From: CADEDV01 sp964412375 | GTDB lineage: Bacteria; Bacteroidota; Bacteroidia; Chitinophagales; Chitinophagaceae | Direction of reading: 5' to 3' | DNA: 64,000 nt | Assembly (NCBI GenBank): GCA_964412375.1 | Contig: CAYPOD010000001.1 | Coordinates: 1 to 64,000, forward strand | Shown here: positions 16,710 to 23,855 of the stretch, piece after piece | How the letters are laid out: every line of letters starts with the position of its first letter | How positions within the stretch are numbered: position 1 is the first letter of the stretch | Notes under the pieces: generated by a model | Told to the model about the DNA's origin: nothing | Database searches by the model: none | Seen by the model: only the letters and a program-made list of their open reading frames with translations | Translations under genes and position numbers: made by a program

Positions 16710-17795
16710 TTATTGATCTTTCTTCTCAAATGTTTTACTTGTGGCCGGTCCGGGCAATGCACTCAACTCAACCGAATTTACATCACTGATGTCGTGAATA
16801 TCCATCAGTAGTTTCGGTCCACGGCCTCCCATCACTTCCGGCAAAGTTTCCTTAGGCTTCACCATATCTACATAATGTCCTTGGGAAATCACCGAATGCC
16901 TGCTCACATTTGTCGGACCTTCTACTATCCAGTCACTTGCATTCTTTCTTTCAAAGCGGCAGGTATTACAGATCCAACCTTCCACTTCACCCCATTCGTC
17001 TTTACGGGCTGTTACACGCAGCACTTCTTCACCCCGCATCCATAATCTTACTTTCCCGCTGCATTTATCACAATTGCAATGCGCATCAACCGGTTTTGTG
17101 AACCATACCCTGTTTTTAAAACGGAATGTTTTATCGGTCAATGCCCCCACCGGGCATACATCAATCACATTCCCGATGAAATCATTGTCCAAACTCTTTT
17201 CTATGTAAGTGGCAATCTCAGAATGATCGCCCCTGTCCAATACACCATGCACTCTCTTATTCGTCACCTGGTCGGCGGTGAACACACAACGATAACAAAG
17301 GATGCACCTGGTCATATGCAATTGAATATAAGGCCCCAGGTCATGCTTCTTAAATGTTCTTCTTTTGAATTCATACCTGGTGCCCTCTTCACCATGGTTA
17401 TAACTAAGATCCTGCAGATCACATTCACCGGCCTGGTCGCAAACAGGACAGTCCAGCGGGTGGTTGATCAATAGAAATTCAACTACTCCATTTCTTGCAT
17501 CAATCACTCTATCGCTGGTGATATTCTTCACTACCATGCCGTCCATAACATTGGTGCGGCAACTGGCAACCAGTTTTGGCATCGGTCTCGGATCAGCCGC
17601 AGAACCGGCAGCGACTTCCACCAGGCAAGTGCGGCATTTGCCACCACTGCCTTTCAGTTTGGTATAGTAACACATGGCCGGTGGTGCCACATCACCACCA
17701 ATTTTGCGTGCCGCCTGCAGGATGCTTGTCCCCGGCTCCACATCAATCGTGATGTTGTCAATGGTTACTTTAAATAATTTTTTTTCTTCCGCCAT
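16710..17795 (-). CDS. nuoG: NADH-quinone oxidoreductase subunit G, short form
   Basis: A 361-residue NuoG carrying the iron-sulfur part only. In order: a [2Fe-2S] domain with CYYTKLKGSGGKCRTC, the His/Cys region HPLDCPVCDQAGEC, and the [4Fe-4S] ferredoxin-like motifs CILCYRC and CPVGAL. A further cysteine set follows (CNCDKC and CNTC). E. coli NuoG is about 900 residues because of a molybdopterin-oxidoreductase-like domain, which is missing here. The frame ends cleanly and nuoH follows after 12 bp, so this is a genuine short form, as known in other Bacteroidota, not a truncation. Confidence 0.93.
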   Translation of the reverse strand: MAEEKKLFKVTIDNITIDVEPGTSILQAARKIGGDVAPPAMCYYTKLKGSGGKCRTCLVEVAAGSAADPRPMPKLVASCRTNVMDGMVVKNITSDRVIDARNGVVEFLLINHPLDCPVCDQAGECDLQDLSYNHGEEGTRYEFKRRTFKKHDLGPYIQLHMTRCILCYRCVFTADQVTNKRVHGVLDRGDHSEIATYIEKSLDNDFIGNVIDVCPVGALTDKTFRFKNRVWFTKPVDAHCNCDKCSGKVRLWMRGEEVLRVTARKDEWGEVEGWICNTCRFERKNASDWIVEGPTNVSRHSVISQGHYVDMVKPKETLPEVMGGRGPKLLMDIHDISDVNSVELSALPGPATSKTFEKKDQ

Positions 17796-17803
17796 GCCCC
17801 TGT

Positions 17804-17876
17804 CCCCTAAAGGGGAATTTTATAGTTAATTAAATTTTATTTAAACCCCTGTCAACTCCCCTTTAGGGGCTGGGGG
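17804..17876. repeat. paired CCCCTAAAGGGG / CCCCTTTAGGGG repeat overlapping the nuoF 3' end
   Basis: CCCCTAAAGGGG at 17804-17815 and CCCCTTTAGGGG at 17858-17869 (followed by CTGGGGG) flank an AT-rich centre. The second arm lies inside nuoF and encodes its last residues (IPPAPKGELTGV), so the nuoF stop codon is supplied by the repeat. Confidence 0.6.
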
Positions 17877-19214
17877 TATCGGGTCAGCATAATGTGCCAA
17901 ACCATAATTTTTTCTCACACAATCCTCCGGGTTATTGACATGCCATTCAAATTCATCCCTGAAATGACGGATCGCTGCTGCAACAGGCCATGCCGCCGCA
18001 TCACCTAAAGGACAAATTGTATTTCCTTCAATCTTTCGTTGTATATCCCACAACAGATCAATATCACTCATCTTGCCTTTGCCATTCTCAATGTTCAACA
18101 AAATCTTTTCCATCCAGCCTGTTCCTTCACGACAAGGTGAACACTGACCACAGCTTTCATGACGATAAAATCTTGCAAGAGTATAAGTATGTTTCACCAC
18201 ACACTGTGTGTCATCTAAAACTATAAAACCTCCTGAGCCCATCATGGAACCTGTTGCAAAACCGCCATCAGCCAAACTCTCATAGGTCATCATTCTTGTT
18301 TCACCTTTGGCTGTCTTTAATAGAAGATTAGCCGGCAAAATGGGAACAGACGACCCACCGGGGATACAGGCTTTTAGTTTTCTTCCGTTGGCAATGCCAC
18401 CACAATATTCATCACTGTAAATAAATTCTTCAACCGAGATCGTCATATCGATCTCATATACACCTTGCTTTTTGATATTGCCGCAGGCAGAGATCAGCTT
18501 CGTTCCGGTTGATTTGCCAATGCCAATCTTTGCATATTCCTCACCTCCCTCATTAATGATGGGGACAACCGCTGCAATTGTTTCCACATTGTTCACCACC
18601 GTGGGGCAATCCCACAAACCTTTTACAGCAGGAAATGGAGGTTTGATCCTTGGGTTTCCTCGCTTTCCTTCCAACGATTCAAGCAAAGCGGTTTCCTCAC
18701 CACAGATATAAGCACCGGCGCCACGCTGCACATAAATCTCACAGTCAAAACCGCTGCCTAAAATATTCTTGCCCAGCCAGCCATTATTCTTTGCTTCCTG
18801 TATGGCTTGTTCCAAAATGTCAACGATCCATGCATATTCACCACGGATATAGATATAAGAGCGGTTGCTTCCTAATGCAAATGAAGAAGTAATCATTCCT
18901 TCAATGAGCAAATGTGGAATGAATTCCATCAAATAGCGATCCTTAAATGTACCCGGCTCCGATTCATCTGCATTCACTACAAGATATCGGGGCACAGCTT
19001 CAGGTTTGGCAAGGAAACTCCATTTCATTCCCGTTGGAAATCCTGCACCGCCACGACCACGCAGACCACTTTTCTTCACTTCTTCCGTGACAGCATCAGG
19101 ACTCATTGTTTTCAATGCCTTCTCCACACTGCGATAGCCACCTTCACGACGGTACACATCGTAATAACGGATGCCCTCCACATGTGCTTTGTCTAATAAT
19201 AATTTTCTTCCCAT
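17841..19214 (-). CDS. nuoF: NADH-quinone oxidoreductase subunit F (FMN, NADH binding)
   Basis: A 457-residue NADH-oxidising subunit. I use the ATG at 19214; the extension upstream to a TTG would be encoded by a CCCCC-AA-GGGG repeat. The FMN/NADH motifs RGRGGAGFPTG and GAGAYICGEETALLESLEG and the [4Fe-4S] motif SCGQCSPCREG with a later Cys are present. The last twelve or so residues derive from a palindromic repeat and are not part of the conserved fold. It follows two unrelated envelope genes that separate it from nuoE, which is unusual. Confidence 0.95.
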   Translation of the reverse strand: MGRKLLLDKAHVEGIRYYDVYRREGGYRSVEKALKTMSPDAVTEEVKKSGLRGRGGAGFPTGMKWSFLAKPEAVPRYLVVNADESEPGTFKDRYLMEFIPHLLIEGMITSSFALGSNRSYIYIRGEYAWIVDILEQAIQEAKNNGWLGKNILGSGFDCEIYVQRGAGAYICGEETALLESLEGKRGNPRIKPPFPAVKGLWDCPTVVNNVETIAAVVPIINEGGEEYAKIGIGKSTGTKLISACGNIKKQGVYEIDMTISVEEFIYSDEYCGGIANGRKLKACIPGGSSVPILPANLLLKTAKGETRMMTYESLADGGFATGSMMGSGGFIVLDDTQCVVKHTYTLARFYRHESCGQCSPCREGTGWMEKILLNIENGKGKMSDIDLLWDIQRKIEGNTICPLGDAAAWPVAAAIRHFRDEFEWHVNNPEDCVRKNYGLAHYADPIPPAPKGELTGV

Positions 19215-19222
19215 ATATCCCT

Positions 19223-19236
19223 GCCCCCAAGGGGCC
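19223..19236. repeat. short CCCCC-AA-GGGG palindrome upstream of nuoF
   Basis: A small hairpin, GCCCCCAAGGGGCC, lies directly before the nuoF start. It belongs to the same general class as the C/G-rich elements elsewhere in this operon. It is short enough that chance cannot be excluded. Confidence 0.4.
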
Positions 19237-19247
19237 AATTTTAAGTA

Positions 19248-19673
19248 CTATCCTTTAATCGCCTGCCTTGCAAACAACAGCCATCTCTTTCCCTTCTTTA
19301 CCCACACTTCCAGCACTTTTAAATGATAAGTGACTGTAGTGCCACCATTCAACGAAACTGTATAATCACCAATAAATCTCACATTCGCCATATTACCATT
19401 CATCGCAACCTCGATGCTGTCCTCTTTTATACTTTTATAACTGGTATAACCTGTTTCCAGGTTTTTCAGCAGTTCTGTTTTTGTTTCCACCCAACCGTTG
19501 CTGTGTCCATAACTCAGGGCTTTATCTGTTTGCTGGTTGATAGAAACCACATTTTTCATCACCAATGCCTGATGAAATTGTTTTACAGTTGTTGTCAGCT
19601 TTGCTTCCTCTGCCTGTGCAACTACAACCAGGTTTACCAGTAACAACCCTATAACAGCAGCCACTCTTTTCAT
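19248..19673 (-). CDS. secreted NTF2-like (DUF4440/SnoaL type) protein
   Basis: A 141-residue protein with an N-terminal signal peptide (cleavage near AQA, residue 21) and an NTF2-like fold: helix with FHQALVMKN, the ALSYGHSNGWVETKTE strand-helix region typical of DUF4440 proteins, and a final LEVWVKKGKRWLLFARQ strand. Catalytic role unknown. It overlaps the lipoprotein gene before it (TAATG junction), so the pair is translationally coupled, and both sit inside the nuo operon between nuoE and nuoF. Confidence 0.8.
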   Translation of the reverse strand: MKRVAAVIGLLLVNLVVVAQAEEAKLTTTVKQFHQALVMKNVVSINQQTDKALSYGHSNGWVETKTELLKNLETGYTSYKSIKEDSIEVAMNGNMANVRFIGDYTVSLNGGTTVTYHLKVLEVWVKKGKRWLLFARQAIKG

Positions 19674-20113
19674 TAGTTCGTTTTCTTCAGTACGTATTTA
19701 TCGCCGAGGTTTCCGGAAATTCTTTTACCATCCGGTCCTAGTTGAATAAGACTGGAGTCGGTTTTCAAATAATGATCCGCTCCATCAGTTACGTCCAGCA
19801 GGTGCAATGTATCACCATGCATCATAAATTTTCCCGCCATGCTTATCTCATTGCTTCCTGCCCCGGTTGATTTTCTCCCTATATAAAGATCTCTTTTACT
19901 ATAACTGTTGTCATCCATCAGTGTAACGATCACTTCAATGCCATCACAATCCGGACAAGGGATAACAGCTGTGTAGCTGGCTACAACCACTGGTTCCTTT
20001 TTCACTGTTTCTGCTGCAGTTGAATCTGCCGGCTTGTCTTTTTTATCTCCTGCATTATTACAGGCGATTAAAACAAAGAACAGGATCGCCATTGGAATGA
20101 TGATCTTTTTCAT
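19673..20113 (-). CDS. NlpE-like lipoprotein
   Basis: A 146-residue lipoprotein; I use the ATG at 20113. The signal peptide ends in the lipobox LIAC with Cys18. The mature part resembles the N-terminal domain of NlpE (copper/envelope-stress lipoprotein): PCPDCDGIEVIVTL with a CxxC, then GKFMMHGDTLHL and a C-terminal beta strand. NlpE N-domain proteins in this phylum are usually annotated as copper-resistance lipoproteins; the function here is not shown. It begins 16 bp after nuoE and is coupled to the NTF2-like gene. Confidence 0.82.
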   Translation of the reverse strand: MKKIIIPMAILFFVLIACNNAGDKKDKPADSTAAETVKKEPVVVASYTAVIPCPDCDGIEVIVTLMDDNSYSKRDLYIGRKSTGAGSNEISMAGKFMMHGDTLHLLDVTDGADHYLKTDSSLIQLGPDGKRISGNLGDKYVLKKTN

Positions 20114-20129
20114 ATAGCAAGTTTTAAGT

Positions 20130-20630
20130 TCAGTTGCCAACAACCGCACTCTTCCTGCACTCTTCGATAATGGCATCCACCTTTTCCCTGGTCAGGTGTT
20201 CCCTGTAATTTTTTCCCAACTGCATCATGGGGGCATAACCACAAGCTCCCAGGCATTCCACTGTTTTTAATGTAAACATGCCGTCTTCCGTCGTTTCACC
20301 AGGTTTGATGCCCAGTTTATCATAGATATATTTCACGATATCATCACTGCCATTGATCATGCAGGGACCTGTCTGGCACACTTCAAACATGTATTTACCA
20401 ACCGGTTTCAGGTTATACATACTATAAAAAGTAGCCACCTCGTACACTTCAATAGGCTCTAACTGAAGAAGAGACGCAACATAGTCCATTGCATCGGCAC
20501 TTAACCAACCGCCAAACTCCTGCTGCGCCAGGTGCAGCACAGGTATCACCGCACTCTTTTGTTTCCCTTCAGGATAAAAAGAGATAATCCGCTGTACTTC
20601 TTTTAATGTATCGTCAGAAAATTTCACCAT
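20130..20630 (-). CDS. nuoE: NADH-quinone oxidoreductase subunit E ([2Fe-2S])
   Basis: A 166-residue thioredoxin-like [2Fe-2S] subunit; the ATG at 20630 is preferred to an in-frame TTG nine bases upstream. The four cluster cysteines are in CQTGPC and CLGACG. The helical N-terminus (KFSDDTLKEVQRIISFYP) and YSMYNLKPVGKY are typical. It follows nuoD after 52 bp. Confidence 0.95.
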   Translation of the reverse strand: MVKFSDDTLKEVQRIISFYPEGKQKSAVIPVLHLAQQEFGGWLSADAMDYVASLLQLEPIEVYEVATFYSMYNLKPVGKYMFEVCQTGPCMINGSDDIVKYIYDKLGIKPGETTEDGMFTLKTVECLGACGYAPMMQLGKNYREHLTREKVDAIIEECRKSAVVGN

Positions 20631-20682
20631 AATCTCCAATCAATTTTACATCATACTTCAACTTTCTCCCTATCACAAAAAA

Positions 20683-21906
20683 CTATGCATCCAGCTCCCC
20701 CGCAATCAGGTTCAGCGAACTCATCGTAATGATCGCATCACTCAACATAGAATCCTTAGTCAGTTCGCTGTAGGCCTGGTAATAAATGAAACAAGGACGA
20801 CGGAAATGCAAACGATAAGGTGTCCGTCCACCATCGCTGATCAGGTAAAATCCTAATTCACCATTACCACCTTCGACTGCCTGGTATACTTCACCGGCAG
20901 GAATTTTTGTTTCCCCCATGATGATCTTGAAATGCCAGATCAATGCTTCCATTTTTGTGTACACATCTTCCTTGGGCGGCAAATAATATTCAGGCACATC
21001 TGCATGATATACTTCTGCCTCCGCTCCTTTAAACTCCTGCACTTTATGATAAGCCTGTTCAATGATGCTCAGTGATTGCCACATTTCCTGGTTGCGGACC
21101 AGCCAGCGGTCATAGTTATCGCCTGTAGTTCCGACAGGGATATTAAAATCGAAATCCTCGTAGCTGCTATAAGGTGAATGCACTCTTACATCATAGTCCA
21201 CACCGGCAGCACGAAGATTCGGACCTGTGAACCCATAGTTCAATGCCCTTTCAGCACTGATGGCCCCGGTGCCCTGTGTACGTTCAATGAAAATGCGGTT
21301 GCGCTGGAAAAGATTTTCAAACTCCTTCAGCACTTTGGGATATTCCCGCAAAAACTTCTCTAATTTCTGAAAAGCGATATCGTTGAAATTTCTTTCAAAA
21401 CCACCAATGCGGCCAATATTAGTGGTGAGTCTTGCCCCGCAAACTTCTTCATATATCTCGTAAATGAGTTCCCGGTATTGCATCACATAGAGGAACCCTG
21501 TGTAGGCCCCGGCATCTACACCAACAATGGAATTGCAAATAAGATGATCAGAAATTCTTGCCAGCTCCATGATGATGACCCGGAGATAATCCACTCTTTT
21601 TGGCGTTTTCACTCCCAGCAGTTTCTCGCAGGTAAGGTGCCAGCCCATGTTGTTGATGGGAGAAGAGCAATAGTTCAACCGGTCTGTCAGTGTAGTGATC
21701 TGTGCTAAGGGTCGTCTTTCTGCTAACTTTTCAAAAGCACGGTGAATATAACCTACGGTCTGCTCTGCAGAAACAATACGTTCGCCGTCTAATTCGAGGA
21801 TATTCTGAAACACGCCATGAGTAGCCGGATGGGTGGGACCCAGGTTCAGCGTGGTGGTGGTCTTCTCAATCGAGCCCTCTGGTAATTTTATGTGATGTTC
21901 TGACAT
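20683..21906 (-). CDS. nuoD: NADH-quinone oxidoreductase subunit D
   Basis: A 407-residue 49-kDa-type subunit that helps form the quinone site. I choose the ATG at 21906; the TTG frame upstream is encoded by an AATTTG-type repeat. The NLGPTHPATHGVFQNILELDGE signature is at the N-terminus (given as GPTHPATHG), and the C-terminus shows RLHFRRPCF and the final AGELDA, where many homologues end in ExDR. It is a separate gene from nuoC, unlike the nuoCD fusion of E. coli. Confidence 0.96.
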   Translation of the reverse strand: MSEHHIKLPEGSIEKTTTTLNLGPTHPATHGVFQNILELDGERIVSAEQTVGYIHRAFEKLAERRPLAQITTLTDRLNYCSSPINNMGWHLTCEKLLGVKTPKRVDYLRVIIMELARISDHLICNSIVGVDAGAYTGFLYVMQYRELIYEIYEEVCGARLTTNIGRIGGFERNFNDIAFQKLEKFLREYPKVLKEFENLFQRNRIFIERTQGTGAISAERALNYGFTGPNLRAAGVDYDVRVHSPYSSYEDFDFNIPVGTTGDNYDRWLVRNQEMWQSLSIIEQAYHKVQEFKGAEAEVYHADVPEYYLPPKEDVYTKMEALIWHFKIIMGETKIPAGEVYQAVEGGNGELGFYLISDGGRTPYRLHFRRPCFIYYQAYSELTKDSMLSDAIITMSSLNLIAGELDA

Positions 21907-21935
21907 TGTCAATTTGAGAATTTGTGAATTCGTCA

Positions 21936-21970
21936 ATTTGAAAATTAAACAGCAGTTTTCATTTTCAAAT
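21936..21970. repeat. AATTTGAAAAT inverted repeat between nuoD and nuoC
   Basis: ATTTGAAAAT at 21936-21945 pairs perfectly with ATTTTCAAAT at 21961-21970 around a 15-base loop. Further AATTTG/GAATTTG words at 21910-21935 extend it. Related words recur between nuoB and nuoA. Confidence 0.6.
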
Positions 21971-21981
21971 CGTCACATTTG

Positions 21982-22497
21982 CTAATTAGTTCCTCCTCTT
22001 CCAAACATCTCATCATCTTTATCAATCCGGGTCTGGTCTTCCAGCGGGTATTCCTTGCGCAACGGGAAATAATCCATCTCCTCTACATTCAGAATCCGCT
22101 TCAGGTTGGGATGGCCTACGAAGTTCACCCCGAAAAAATCATAGGTTTCTCTTTCCATCCAGTTGGCCGCAGAAAATAGTCCCGTTGCTGTGTAAACATC
22201 CGGTTTTTTGATATCAGTAAACACTTTGAATCGGATACGTACATTGTCTGCCATATTATGCAGGTGATAAACAACCGCCAGTTCTTTTCCCGTTTGCCCG
22301 GGATAATGCACTGCTGTCAGGTCGGTCATGAAACGAAATTTCAGCTCTTCATCATCATAAAGGAAATTCAGCACTTTCAGGTTAAGCTCCTTTGGTGCTT
22401 CAAACGTCAGCATGCCATAAGGTTCTTCAAAATTGAAGACCTGCTCGCCAAACTTCTCTGCCAGTCTATGTTTTACTATATCGTTGGTCAATGCCAT
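21982..22497 (-). CDS. nuoC: NADH-quinone oxidoreductase subunit C
   Basis: A 171-residue 30-kDa-type subunit of the peripheral arm. The family signature RETYDFFGVNFVGHPNLKRI (RETYDxFG...HPxLxRI) and PLRKEYPLED near the C-terminus are clear. The gap to nuoD (75 bp) and to nuoB (99 bp) are both filled with inverted repeats. Confidence 0.95.
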   Translation of the reverse strand: MALTNDIVKHRLAEKFGEQVFNFEEPYGMLTFEAPKELNLKVLNFLYDDEELKFRFMTDLTAVHYPGQTGKELAVVYHLHNMADNVRIRFKVFTDIKKPDVYTATGLFSAANWMERETYDFFGVNFVGHPNLKRILNVEEMDYFPLRKEYPLEDQTRIDKDDEMFGRGGTN

Positions 22498-22499
22498 CT

Positions 22500-22592
22500 T
22501 TAGCTTCGAGTCCCGAGTTGTGTGCTGCGAGACATTTATAGTTTGATTATTGCTTTAAGAACCCGTAGCACATGGCTCGTAGCTCGTAACTT
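22500..22592. repeat. GAGC/GCTC-rich imperfect inverted repeat between nuoC and nuoB
   Basis: The left arm (AGCTTCGAGTCCCGAGTTGT followed by GTGCTGCGAG) pairs imperfectly with the reverse complement of the right arm (CCCGTAGCACATGGCTCGTA followed by GCTCGT). The two arms are separated by a 30-base AT-rich loop. It fills the intergenic gap. Confidence 0.55.
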
Positions 22593-22596
22593 TTCT

Positions 22597-23181
22597 TTAT
22601 TGTATCCCGTAGCTTTCTAACAATGCCTTATACTGCTCCCCATTTCTTCTTCTCAGGCTTTCTTTACCCACAAGGTCCTGTATTCTTAATACACCATCAA
22701 TGATCGCTTCGGGTCTTGGCGGACAACCCGGCACATATACATCCACCGGCACCACCTGGTCAATGCCCTGCAACACACTGTAAGTATCAAAAATGCCGCC
22801 GCTTGATGCACAGGCGCCAACTGCTATCACCCAGCGGGGTTCGGCCATTTGCAGGTACACCTGTTTCACAACCGGCCCCATTTTTTTGGCAATAGTACCC
22901 ATCACCATCAGCAGGTCGCATTGGCGTGGAGAGAAACCCACCCGTTCTGAGCCAAATCTTGCTAAATCATAATGTGAACCCATGGTAGCCATGAATTCAA
23001 TACCACAACAGGAAGTGGCGAATGGCAGAGGCCAGATTGAATTCTTTCTCGCCAAACCAATCACATTGTTCAGTTTGGTGGCAAAAAAACCTTCTCCCAT
23101 GCTGCCTTCTGGCATATCTACCCGGCTGATGTCAGTCTCCAGCGGTTTTTTGATAAGATTGTATGATACAGGACGAGCCAT
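22597..23181 (-). CDS. nuoB: NADH-quinone oxidoreductase subunit B (cluster N2)
   Basis: A 194-residue subunit that holds the terminal [4Fe-4S] cluster N2. The ATG at 23181 is preferred; the TTG frame upstream is repeat-derived. The tandem cysteines in SCCGIEFMA, the VGACASSGG loop and VPGCPPRPEA give the complete ligand set. The start and length match the family. Confidence 0.96.
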   Translation of the reverse strand: MARPVSYNLIKKPLETDISRVDMPEGSMGEGFFATKLNNVIGLARKNSIWPLPFATSCCGIEFMATMGSHYDLARFGSERVGFSPRQCDLLMVMGTIAKKMGPVVKQVYLQMAEPRWVIAVGACASSGGIFDTYSVLQGIDQVVPVDVYVPGCPPRPEAIIDGVLRIQDLVGKESLRRRNGEQYKALLESYGIQ

Positions 23182-23186
23182 AGCTA

Positions 23187-23221
23187 CAATTTGAAAATTT
23201 GACAATTGTACAATTTGAAAA
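23187..23221. repeat. CAATTTGAAAA direct repeat between nuoB and nuoA
   Basis: CAATTTGAAAA occurs at 23187-23197 and again at 23211-23221, with a small CAATTG palindrome between. The words match those of the 21936-21970 element, so both probably belong to one AT-rich repeat family. Confidence 0.5.
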
Positions 23222-23292
23222 CTCCGTCATTATAACAACCCCACACTGCTTTAAGTTTCATTTTCACAGCTTCAAATTTGCACATTCGCACA

Positions 23293-23688
23293 TCAGTCTT
23301 CCCATTTCAAAGCACCCTTCTTGATGATATATATAAATCCGCACATGAAGAAGCTGACAAACATGATAACAGCCCAAAAGCCGCTCCAGCCAAGCTCCTT
23401 AAAATTCACCGCATAGGGGTAAAAAAAGATCACTTCCACATCAAACAACACAAATAATATTGCAACTAAGAAGTATTTGATTGCAATCGGCTGGCGGGCA
23501 TCACCATGACTTTCGATACCGCTGGCAAAATTTTGCAACTTATCAGCTGTTCTTCTTTTGGGTCCCAGCAGGTGGGTGAGCAACATCAAAAACGTAACAA
23601 GTCCCCCGGCGATCAGGAATTGCAGCGCCACCGGTAAAAAAGCCCCGGCATCATCAGGATTCAAATGGGTTTGCAACAAATAAATCAT
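23293..23688 (-). CDS. nuoA: NADH-quinone oxidoreductase subunit A
   Basis: A 131-residue membrane subunit, first gene of the nuo operon. The ATG at 23688 is chosen over an in-frame TTG 21 bases upstream because a TATTTTTG promoter element overlaps the latter. Three membrane segments; the conserved loop and second segment (ESHGDARQPIAIKYFLVAI then LFDVEVIFFYP) carry the acidic residues of the family. Confidence 0.94.
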   Translation of the reverse strand: MIYLLQTHLNPDDAGAFLPVALQFLIAGGLVTFLMLLTHLLGPKRRTADKLQNFASGIESHGDARQPIAIKYFLVAILFVLFDVEVIFFYPYAVNFKELGWSGFWAVIMFVSFFMCGFIYIIKKGALKWED

Positions 23689-23706
23689 AGCCTTTACACT
23701 GGTCGG

Positions 23707-23714
23707 CAAAAATA
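23707..23714 (-). promoter_or_regulatory. -7 promoter element of the nuo operon
   Basis: TATTTTTG is an exact TAnnTTTG match, 18 bases before the nuoA ATG. No TTTG is found at the usual 19-22 base spacing, so the -33 element is weak or absent. Confidence 0.45.
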
Positions 23715-23780
23715 AGACTGCCGCATCAAATTACCTTAAAAATCGGGGCTAATCGGGCCTGTAGTGCTTAACCTTATAAA

Positions 23781-23811
23781 AAGAAATATCCCCCGCCATT
23801 ACAGCAGGGGA
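23781..23811 (-). terminator. rho-independent terminator after the TPR gene
   Basis: TCCCC-TGC pairs with GCG-GGGGA (minus-strand sense) around a short loop, followed by ATATTTCTTTTT. It lies about 45 bp past the TPR gene stop codon and separates that operon from nuoA. Confidence 0.75.
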
Positions 23812-23855
23812 CATCAAAGTAAAAGAAGAAAACCGACTTAAATATGTTTGAAACG

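Noticed and set aside
16710..17795. nuoG as a truncated pseudogene
   Set aside because: The frame is clean, the cluster motifs are whole and nuoH follows after 12 bp; short NuoG is usual in this phylum.
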